Positions 54,888-64,000 of a stretch of DNA of 64,000 nucleotides are shown here, one piece after another. The stretch comes from Liopterus haemorrhoidalis. Its lineage: Eukaryota > Arthropoda > Insecta > Coleoptera > Dytiscidae. A program made the position numbers and the translations under genes. Below the pieces are notes generated by a model. It ran no database searches. It was not told the origin of the DNA and saw nothing but the letters and a program-made list of their open reading frames with translations. Positions within the stretch are counted from its first letter, which is position 1; the number at the start of each line of letters is the position of its first letter. The stretch lies in contig OZ020611.1 in NCBI GenBank assembly GCA_963971575.1, positions 3,038,001 through 3,102,000 on the forward strand, written 5' to 3'.

Positions 54888-55892
54888 CGTCCTTCTATTA
54901 CTGCTTGAAAGCGATTTGGCATAGACTGCACTAATTTTCCACAAACTTCTGCTGGTATATTATTCCATTCTTCTTGAAGTTTCGTTTTAATTTTTTTTTT
55001 ATTAGAAAATGAATTTGTTTTTATCCGAACTTTTAATTCTCTCCATAAGTTTTCAATTGGATTGAGATCAGGTGATTGTGGTGGTGTTTTGAGTAATTTT
55101 GGTGCAAGGTATAACAGCCATTCCTTTACAATAAGCGCAGTATGTTTGGGATCGTCATCTTGTTGGAAATAATAAACTGGTGGAATATCTTATTATTTAC
55201 AGAAGCCATAAGATTATTTTTCAAGATGTTTATATATTTCCATTTATCCATGATCCCTTCTATAAATTCTAAATTACCTGGGCCGTTTGAGCCCATAGCA
55301 CCCCACAACATAACTGATCCGCCTCCGTGTTTTATTGTCGAAACAGTATTATTTTTTTTAAATATTGTATTGGCTTCCACCAAACAATTTGTCTGCCGTC
55401 CGACCCAAAAAAAATAATTTTCGTCTCGTCAGAAAAAATAACTTTATTTCAAAAGCTAATTGGTTTGTTTACATACATTTTTGCAAATTCTAAGCGTTTC
55501 TTTTAATTCGTTTTTGAAATCAATGGTTTCTTGCGTGCAATTCGACCATTGTAGTTATTATTCCGGAGTACTCGACGGACTGTTTCTACTGAAATTTGTT
55601 TATTTAATATTTGTGACAATTCTGACGTTAACTGGGGCACACTAATTTTAGGATCTTTCTTGATTTTTCGCAAAATAAATCTTTCATCCGTAGTTGATAA
55701 TAATTTTTTTCTGCCTCTGCCCGTTTTGTTTTTGATAGTACCTTCATATTTAAATTTATTTATTATTTTTTGAATTGTGGAATGTCTTTGGTTTACTATA
55801 TCACCTATTTCACGCATTGTATGACCCCGGGCGTATAATTTAGCTATTAGGTTTCGTGCAGATTCGTCAGTCTGTTTACGTTTATTTGCCAT
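54888..55892 (-). pseudogene. Tc1-like transposase relic (DD34E)
   Basis: The minus-strand start MANKRKQTDESARNLIAKLY opens a 129-codon frame with both HTHs (MREIGDIVNQRHSTIQKIIN; VETVRRVLRNNNYNGRIARK) and the GRGRKK linker. After a frame break it continues with STIKHGGGSVMLWGAMGSNG and IEGIMDKWKYINILKNNL. A further break leads to YYFQQDDDPKHTALIVKEWL and PPQSPDLNPIENLWRELKVR, with 34 residues between Asp and Glu. It ends RFQAVIEGRRL-stop. The first-Asp region is damaged near 55400-55450. Sequence at 56229-56262 (reverse TACTCATAAAATTGAGCATA) may be its 5' inverted repeat; the other end is lost. Confidence 0.85.
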
Positions 55893-57220
55893 TATAATAG
55901 AAACAAAATCACTGTACTTGAATGTGGCCTAATGCAAACTAAACTAATGAAAAAAACATCTGTTGCAAGATAAAACCTATGCAATATATTTTCAGGAAAA
56001 ACAAGTCTTACATCAAACGAAATTAACTAGTACGCTCAATTTGTGTCTCTAAAAAATAATTTTTTTTTAGTTTTCCTTAACAAATTTTTAACAAATATTA
56101 CTATACTTTATACTATTTGTAATAATTCTGGATCTGCAAGGTGTATTTTATAAATAAAAAATAATTAGTTTTAAAAAAATCTGTTTTATTGTCACGTTTT
56201 ATTAAAAAGTATCTTTGTCATATTTTTGTATGCTCAATTTTATGAGTAACTGTGTTTCCATATTGTCCATAGTAGCACAGTCTACATAACAATGATTTAC
56301 ATTATAAAATTAACAAAAATTTGTACAAATACCTTTCCAGTCGCTCCAATTTTGGTCTCCATGGAGTCCAAACACGAAAGTCCACACTATAACACACTAT
56401 TTCAAGTATTTTCTGCACTTTTATCACTTAAAAATAACTAAAAACGTCAGAAAAAAATGAAGACGCCACTTGCAAAAATCACGTATCACTACATATCAAG
56501 ATGGCTAATCCTGATAAAGCTCATTAAGGAATATGGTCATTAACAATTAATAAATAAGGAACAGAATTGCTTAAAATATTCTTTATGAGAATAAACACAT
56601 ATATTAATATTTTATCAATAGTATACAGGTAGTTGAAATTATATTACCCAATACACTATTTTTTTATTATTGAAGATGAGGTATAACGTTAAATTTGGTC
56701 ACCTCTAAGTAATGAGCAAAAAAAGGTCTTCACCTCTAAACTACGCGAAGGGGAAAAAGCTCGTGGAACCCTTGAGAACCTTGTGTGGAACCCCAGGGTT
56801 CCATGGAACCACAGTTTGAATATAGACCAACTGGGGAGAATTTTTTTTTGCAGGAACACTAAAATTTCGAGCGTGCTATTCTGATTCACATCAATTTTCA
56901 TTATTTTTCTTTTCCTTCTTCCCCTTCTTTGGGCGCTGTCAATCGGGTTGACTTTTGGCCTCACTCACATAAGTACTCCATTTTGATCTGTTAATTGTCA
57001 GGTCTTTTAATGTGTCCCTGTATACTAATATTTATTTAGTCTTCGGTTAGTTGATCTCTTCATTTCTTGCAAGGTTTTTCCACTGGTTGAAGGGATAGGC
57101 GCCTGCAAGGGGGGCAGGTTGGGTCAGTTGCCCCCCCCCCCTGAATTTCGGAACCAATTACCATTTCGTATCTTAGAAAATAAATTATATTATTTAAATA
57201 TAAAATTAATTAAAAAAAAA
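55893..57220. other. Intergenic; hAT-like end and a shared unknown segment
   Basis: Contains the probable Tc1 5' flank to about 56262. Near 56750-56815 the reverse reads CAAACTGTGGTTCCATGGAA then CCCTGGGGTTCCACAC, a hAT-terminus-like pattern. CGGGTTGACTTTTGGCCTCA at 56945 resembles AGGGTTGACTTCTGGACTTA at 62537. A C-run lies at 57130-57142. No gene. Confidence 0.4.
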
Positions 57221-58235
<1,015 letters not shown>

Positions 58236-59786
58236 GTCTGTGTATTATTATAGTTTTGCTTTAGCAACTTTGGCTATTAGCCAGGATAGTTCTTATTTAT
58301 TAAATCTATGATTTTTAACTATAGTCTATCTCAAAAAGACTGATAGTAATAAATCTTTTTGTCAAGCAGTTACCAGTGGCGTACACTTTTTAAACACGTT
58401 TAAATTGGTTTTGTGTATTTCTATATTATTATTTATCATTTTATTAAACGCACGCCTGTGACCATATTTATCATATCATTAAACGCACGCCTGTCACCAT
58501 ATTTTTCCTCAAAATTTTAAGGTCACATTTTTATGATCTATTGTGTTTAACCCTAGTTCGTATTCCCATATAAGATGTACGGCACACTCGGTTGTTTTTA
58601 ACAATATTTCGTTTCGAACTATTCATATTTTGTGGGCCGCTTCTGTGTGAGAAAACAATAACTTTTTACAAATAATAAATTTTATTACTATCAGTATTTC
58701 TGAGATAAACTATATAGAGAACATATTTTTAACTAGAAAATAAATGTTTATCCTAAGCGGGGATCGTTCCCAGACCCGCCACGTTGAAAGCATTGTTCGA
58801 ATATGACATCTATATCTATGTTTTGGTCTTGACCCGCCCCCAGAATAATTTCTGTGGGCGCCTATGGTTGAAGGATATTAGATCTTCCCTTCCATATGCC
58901 CATACACATTCTGATCTTCCTCATCCTAACACGTGTCCTATCCACAGTAATCATCTACTTTTCAGTTCATCCTAGTCCAATTTGTCGTTGGAATTCGTTT
59001 GGTTATCTTTAATAATTTTACTCTTTAAATACATATGGGAAAGGCTTTTAAAATGTGTCACGAAATATTTTCTAATTTAAATTTGCTTATGAATCTTATC
59101 TTAATTTATTTTGTAATATATTTGATGAGAACGAAACTAAAACCTCCCCTGCTTTGTTTAGAAAGCTTGCAGAAACTTGAGAGAAGAGGCAACGTGAGAC
59201 TAGCAAGCAGCTAATACCTGCTGATTTACATTTTAATTTAAGGCTGAGATTCGATCGTCCTTGAAGAGTTTGAATGGCTTAAGCATCAGTCCAGACTCAA
59301 TACAGTGTTCGCCTCGGAACTCCAACCAAATCTCAACAGTTTCATGAAAGGAAAGTAATCAACGAGTCAAATTTAATCAACGCTTAAATTACTGACTCAT
59401 ACGTTAGATATTTCAAATTATTAATTTGTGGAGCTAAAATTTAATTAGGGAGAGAACAACAGGGACGTATTCCGAATTAGGTAATACGAGATGTAACATT
59501 GTACGATATTTCAGTAAGTTAGTTTTGAAGTTATATGCGATGTTGGGACTGTTATAATACTCCGTACATACTATGTCCTTATTAAAACTTCGCCTGTAAT
59601 TGTAATTTTCATTGCATGTCATCTTAGTGAAATTTATAAAAATATAAACGTGACTGGTTTTGAATTTATTTTAGATTGTTTTTACATTAAAGTAAAATTA
59701 ACATGTAGGGTCCACAGCAATATGGTCTGGGGCTAATAAACTAATGCTCCAGAAAAACAAAACCAAAATTGTAACTTTTATATCCA
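58236..59786. other. Intergenic, no gene seen
   Basis: ATTAAACGCACGCCTGT occurs twice, 35 bases apart (58443, 58478), followed each time by ACCATATTT. Otherwise no repeat, frame or terminus was recognised in this 1.5 kb. Confidence 0.45.
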
Positions 59787-59877
59787 ATAGACTAGTGTTC
59801 TTCAACCTTTTTGACGCCGCGGACCTGTGAAAATAGGATAAATATTTCGCGGACCGGCTGAAAGACACAAATAAAAA

Positions 59878-59946
<69 letters not shown>
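59787..59946. mobile_element. hAT-like terminus followed by (TA)n
   Basis: TAGTGTTCTTCAACCTTTTT then GACGCCGCGGACC (59789-59825) resembles hAT ends of the CAGTGxTTCTCAACCTTTT type. A (TA)n run of about 33 units follows at 59880-59946. No matching right end was found, so size is unknown. Confidence 0.5.
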
Positions 59947-59949
<3 letters not shown>

Positions 59950-60359
59950 CCCTAATTTCTGTGTATCCTTCGTAACGCTAAGTTCCTGGGTGCTAGCGAG
60001 TGTTGGGGAAGTCAGTGGTGGGAGATGCGAACGACGTACCTCCACCAAGCAGTTCATTTAGCGAGAATATAGCTCTTAGCTCTCCGGTCAGTATATACTT
60101 CGGCTTGATCAAAGAATTTTATGTCAATTAATGTTATCTATTACATATATAATATCCCTTTACCCAAATTCTCAATAATTTTCGGCCGTCTTGCAGCTTT
60201 CGAAAGATGAACTATTTTATTACATTTTACCACTCTACCGACCTTAGAGGAATAACATATTTGGTAATATCTTCCTCAAATTTTGTTGTGACATTGTTCC
60301 GGCTGTAATTGTTCTTAATTTTGGAGGAATAACTGTTTGTCTACCTTTAGAATCAATGT
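59947..60359. other. Intergenic, no gene seen
   Basis: AT-rich; no readable motif. Confidence 0.4.
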
Positions 60360-60760
60360 TTTTTATATACAATAAATGCATCGTTTCCGTGTCGTCTTTA
60401 AGGTGAGATATAAAATTCGATGAAGTATTTTTATATTCTTTAATTTCAACTTTAGGTTGGCATTGTATATTTTGAGCAATGAACTTATTTTGCTCAAAAT
60501 ATCGTCAATTAGATTTGATGCTAATTTTTTAAGATAATTTGTGGAGATTAACTCACGACGCTCACTTAAAGATTTGATGGAAAAAACATTAAGAAGGGTA
60601 CTATATGAGAGATCGAAAGGGGGGTAGGATCCCATAATTTTAAAGTAGATGAACTTATGTTGCAATTTATGTTGCAATTTTTCAATGGCATTCTTTTAAA
60701 TCTCATAAATTGGATCCCATACTATTGAACAATATTCAATTTGGGAGCGAATGAATGCAT

Positions 60761-60767
60761 AATAATG

Positions 60768-60806
<39 letters not shown>

Positions 60807-60948
60807 TATTTATTGACTAAATTACAATATCAAAGACTGTTTTTAGTCAGTCAAAATTACAAATATATAAAATTTACTCAATGAGGACATAGATATAAAC
60901 ATAAATATAAAATATAATAACATCAAATATGCAGAGATATAAGAAATA
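60761..60948 (-). mobile_element. LINE 3' end with (AAT)n tail
   Basis: The AAT array at 60761-60805 is followed by TTTATTGACTAAATTACAAT. Read on the minus strand, this is a 3' UTR ending TTTAGTCAATAAATATATT and a (TTA)n tail, typical of CR1-like LINEs. The body extends only to the mariner at 60949. It lies inside the older RT relic. Confidence 0.6.
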
Positions 60949-62200
60949 CCAAGTCTACAAGTATGAATTGCGGATTTTTTTCAAACTTGCCGCGAAAATA
61001 GAGTGTATTGTTCAAAGTTTCAACACATATGGAGTTTTTTTAAGTTATCATTAAGTGTCAAATGCGTATAGGTTATAATTTGAAAAGTGATCATATAGTT
61101 TTGTTTTACTGTGTTAAAAATATCAAATTTTGTGCCAAATAAAGAGCATTCGCGGACAGTACTACTGTTTTGTTTTCATTTGAAAAAAACTGCTGCTGAA
61201 TCATACCGACTGCTTCGAGAAGCTTATAGTGAATATGCTCCATCGCAAGGTACGTGTGAACGATGGTTTTGGCGTTTCAAAAGTGGTGACTTTGATCTTA
61301 CAGACAAAGAATATGGAAAACCTCCAAAAAAATATGAAGATACAAAATTGGAAACATTGCTACAGGAAGACAATAGTCAATCATAAAAACAACCAGCAGA
61401 GCAGTTAGGCGTTAGTCAACAAGCTGTTTCCAATCGCCTACGAGAGGTGGGTAAGATCCAGAAAGTCGGCAGATGGTTTCCACATGCACTGAATGGGAGG
61501 CAGTTGGAAAAACGCAAAAACACTTGTGAAATTTTGCTTGCACGATACAAAAGAAAGTCTTTTTTGCATCGTATCATTACTGGCGATGAAAAATGAATTT
61601 ATTTTGAAAATCCCAAACGCAAAAAATCATGAGTGAACCCAGGCTCACCATCCACATCAACTGCAAGACCGAATCGCTTTGGCAAAAAGACAATGTTCTG
61701 TACTTGGTGGGACCAAAAGGGTGTGGTCTATTATGAATTGTTAAAACCTGGTGAAACAGTTAATACCCAACGCTACCAACAACAACTGATCGAATTGAAC
61801 CATTCGCTGCTCATAAAACAACCAGAATACGAAAGAAGACACCACAAGGTAATCTTTCTTCACGATAACACTCCATCACATAAGGCAAAAGCAGTTTGCA
61901 ACACATTGGAGGCACTCAAGTGGGAAGTGCTACCCCATGCCGCTTACTCATCAGACTTGGTCCTTTCAGATTACCACTTGTTCGCATCGATGGGTCACGC
62001 ATTTGCCGAGCAGCACTTTTGTTCATATGAAAATGTAAAAGAATAGCTAGATGAATGGTTTGCAGAGGAAAGGGGAAGAGTTCTACTGGCGAGGTATTCA
62101 CAAATTGCCTGAAAGATGGGGAAAATGTATAACTTCTAATGGAGCATACTTTGAAAAAATAAACTTTTACTGTTCTTTTGAGTTTAATGTGTTTTATTTA
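60949..62200 (+). mobile_element. mariner (DD34D) element, copy 2, right end missing
   Basis: The left inverted repeat CCAAGTCTACAAGTATGAAT follows TA (60947-60948). The sequence matches the element at 8582-9868 to the A-run at 62199-62214, after which the right inverted repeat is absent and LINE sequence resumes. So one end is lost and it cannot move. Confidence 0.88.
61120..62157 (+). pseudogene. mariner transposase, copy 2, disrupted
   Basis: The same protein as the copy at 8752, with different damage: the initiating ATG is ATA, a stop follows DNSQS (near 61383), IITGDEK is followed by TGA for Trp, and another TGA replaces Trp in KKS-W. HDNTPSHKAKAVCNTLEALK and YSSDLVLSDYHLFASMGHAF keep the second and third Asp with 34 residues between, although SPDLAP reads SSDLVL. 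A frame break occurs after ENVKE, and the normal stop is changed to AAA. Clearly inactive. Confidence 0.88.
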
Positions 62201-62499
62201 AAAAAAAAAAAAAAATAGAATAGTAAAGTGTGAAGATAACGTTTATATTCGAAAAAGTGCCTGAATTCCTGATAATAAATCCTAGCATTTTACAGGACGA
62301 AGAACAAATCGTATCTATATGCGATTTGAAAGTAAGTCTACTATCACACTCAATGCCCAGACCCCGGGTACTTTCGCAACGAGTAAGCAACTGATTAAGT
62401 ATCGAATAGGAGAAAATAGTGGGGTTACATTTTCGTGTAAATGTTAGAATTTTTCATTTAGAAAGATTGAGGATAAGTTTCTTTAAGTTATGTTTGTTT

Positions 62500-62965
62500 T
62501 ATGCTGCATATTTTCTTTTTTTTGGACCCTGTGAGTAGGGTTGACTTCTGGACTTATTCACATAAATCCTCCATCAAATCTTTAAGTGAGCGTCGTCAGT
62601 TAAGCTCCACAATTTATCTTAAAAAATTAGCATCAAATCTAATTGACGATCCACTTTCCCTTCAACAATTAAATTTCCACATCCCATCTTTCTGTACAAG
62701 GCATTCATCACTTTTTATCTTCCCATCAGGCACATACCAATCTATTTCTTAAATCCTCATTGAACAGGATGTGTTCATATTATGAACAGAATACAACAAT
62801 TGAACTATTCTAATAATTACTTAATTTTGTGTATTATAATATCTTATGTTTAATAGTTTTTGATTTTTAAGTCTTAATATTGTTAATTATGTTCCTGTCT
62901 AATTTTGGCTATGCTGTTGGGACAGATGTATTAATTAAATAAATAAGTAAATAAATAAAACAAGT
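62500..62965 (+). mobile_element. LINE 3' end with ORF2 C-terminus and TAAA tail
   Basis: The plus frame reads SSIKSLSERRQLSSTIYLKK, LASNLIDDPLSLQQLNFHIP and TRHSSLFIFPSGTYQS, then in another frame LNRMCSYYEQNTTIELF-stop. This is the C-terminal region of a CR1-like ORF2 (..PLxRMCxxYN..). A 3' UTR follows and ends in an AATAAATAAGTAAATAAATA tail at about 62934-62960. The same SLSERRxLxSTxYLKKLASN sequence is in the minus-strand relic at 60.4-60.7 kb, so both belong to one family in opposite orientation. Confidence 0.75.
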
Positions 62966-63470
62966 CTTTTCACTATTGTAGATATTTTAATAAATGTACA
63001 AACAACAATATTCGTGTTTTATTTTATTCTTACCACAAAACAGTATATTTACAAAATGCAGTAAACGTTAAACAATAACTTAATTAAAATGTAATAATTT
63101 CATGTGATGAAACGTGAATACAGTTTTAAACAAGTTATTCATGTTTTTGTTCGAATTCAGCTGTGCTTATAATAAGATTTATTTTCTTGCTGATAAATTC
63201 AAATCCGTCTTTTAGGCATTTTAATATAAATAAATACATTGCAGAGCGAAATACGATATAAGACTGTCATTTGCATCTGAATAAATGACCTAATTTCAAG
63301 TATACTACAATGAAAATTTAAACTCGATACTCCGTGAAAATATATTCTGCATTTATACAAATAATAGGATGATTCTGAATGGAGTAATTGGCACTTGAAC
63401 GAGTTGAATCAAAAAGGAACTCTTGATTTTTGGTTACAATACATCTTATTATTGAATATAATTTAATGCA
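62966..63470. other. Intergenic, no gene seen
   Basis: AT-rich; no motif. May include the 3' flank of the DD41D element that runs off the window. Confidence 0.4.
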
Positions 63471-64000
63471 CTAGATCGAATATAATGGAAACAAACAGGG
63501 TAGGCTATGGAATGGATTGAAAGTTATATTCGTAACAAAACGAAATTTGTTGTGAGAAATGGTTACATTTACATATCCCCAATAAAAAAAATCATTGGGT
63601 GCCAAATCCGGAGATCTCGCTGGCCAATTCATCGACCCTCCTCTTCCAATCCAGCTATTTGAGAAAGTTCTAAGTAAATATTCTTTGACTATTCTAGAAT
63701 AATGGACTTGTGCGCCATCATATTGAAACCATACTTGTCCATTAATATTCAGGTTTCGCAACGCAGGTAATATTTGGTTTTGCAAAAGGGCTAGATATTC
63801 TGCGGCATTAAGGTTACCGTCAATAAAAAAAGGCCCTATAATATTGGTTCCTATTATCCTTGCCGAAACATTTAAATTTTGTGGCCTTTGAATTCGGGAG
63901 GAATGAAACAAATGTAAATTTTCTCGACTCCAGTATCTAAAATTTTGTCTGTGCACTTCACCATTTAGAGTAAACGTTGCTTCGTCAGTAAATAAAATTC
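63471..64000 (-). CDS. DD41D mariner-type transposase, partial at window edge
   Basis: The minus frame is open to the window end: ILFTDEATFTLNGEVHRQNF (first Asp), RIIGTNIIGPFFIDGNLNAA, VWFQYDGAQVHYSRIVKEYL (second Asp), then ARSPDLAPNDFFYWGYVNVT (third Asp) with 41 residues between the second and third. It is a third DD41D lineage, distinct from those at 34.9 and 39.3 kb. After WGYVNVTISHNKFRFVTN the sequence departs from the expected C-terminal helices and stops at 63471, so the 3' end is probably frameshifted or deleted. The N-terminus lies outside the window. Confidence 0.85.
   Translation of the reverse strand, partial: ILFTDEATFTLNGEVHRQNFRYWSRENLHLFHSSRIQRPQNLNVSARIIGTNIIGPFFIDGNLNAAEYLALLQNQILPALRNLNINGQVWFQYDGAQVHYSRIVKEYLLRTFSNSWIGRGGSMNWPARSPDLAPNDFFYWGYVNVTISHNKFRFVTNITFNPFHSLPCLFPLYSI

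Larger units (their letters stand above)
60360..62475 (-). pseudogene. CR1-like LINE RT relic, split by a 1.45-kb insertion
   Basis: Upper part (62475-62215, minus): KILTFTRKCNPTIFSYSI, GLGIECDSRLTFKSHI and CKMLGFIIRNSGTFSNINVI, ending LYYSI. Lower part (60759-60360, minus): FIRSQIEYCSIVWDPIYEI, one stop, then YSTLLNVFSIKSLSERREL and KKLASNLIDDILSK. Together they give the usual continuous RT region ..LYxSxxRSQxEYCSxVW... The block between (60761-62210) holds an AAT tail, a LINE 3' UTR piece and a mariner. Decayed, with stops; non-functional. Confidence 0.75.

Overview
The window looks like heterochromatin-like or intergenic DNA from an arthropod, most likely an insect. It is strongly AT-rich and has no ordinary host gene, rRNA, tRNA gene or CRISPR array that I can support. 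Almost every protein-coding signal is a transposon protein: Tc1/mariner transposases with DD34D, DD34E and DD41D spacings, hAT transposases, PIF/Harbinger pieces, and endonuclease-reverse transcriptases of CR1/Jockey-like and RTE-like non-LTR retrotransposons. DD41D mariners and this mixture of families point to an insect. The order cannot be fixed from sequence reading alone; a hemipteran is only a guess.

Layout. 1-6 kb: a hAT end, a 1.15 kb foldback (663-1810), an inverted pair of a WWxGxV protein domain, and a TIR element carrying a DD41D mariner (4399-5694). 6-10.5 kb: a decayed LINE with a 220 bp MITE, then a complete 2.9 kb hAT (7566-10465) whose transposase is split by a DD34D mariner (8582-9868). 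12-22 kb: two repeat families built around (CAGA)n arrays, here called A and B, a nearly complete CR1-like LINE on the minus strand (14.2-18.4 kb), and a Harbinger-like TIR element with a Myb/SANT relic. 22-29 kb: RTE-like reverse transcriptase relics, mariner relics, the mariner-free copy of the first TIR element, and a nested TA-flanked MITE. 30-40 kb: a Tc1 element inside family A, a 16-bp minisatellite with 64-bp higher-order structure, and a CR1-like LINE whose ORF1 PHD finger is split by an intact DD41D mariner (34907-36216) and whose endonuclease is split by a Tc1 element (37604-39226). 41-48 kb: two 5'-truncated LINEs, one with an intact 466-codon reverse transcriptase, then a foldback with 486-bp arms. 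48-58 kb: more A and B copies, a TIR element with repeated GGGATAGATGCCCC motifs, and a Tc1 relic. 59-64 kb: RT relics split by a second DD34D mariner copy, and a third DD41D lineage running off the end of the window.

How the parts relate: the window is a layered insertion record. Several insertions can be dated relative to each other because the TA duplications and the interrupted reading frames or repeat units are still visible. The DD41D mariner occurs twice in near-identical form; one copy has an open frame and the other a 14-bp deletion. The transposases could in principle mobilise the many TA-flanked non-autonomous elements here, but no specific pairing can be shown by eye.

The most unusual feature is family B. 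Three copies carry, at the same internal place, a degenerate tRNA-like segment (box A, and box B in two copies), and all three carry a (CAGA)n array at another fixed place. Two inverted copies of AGGGTTTYGYAGGTAT lie near the ends. It may be an undescribed Pol III-promoter-bearing, microsatellite-carrying non-autonomous element.
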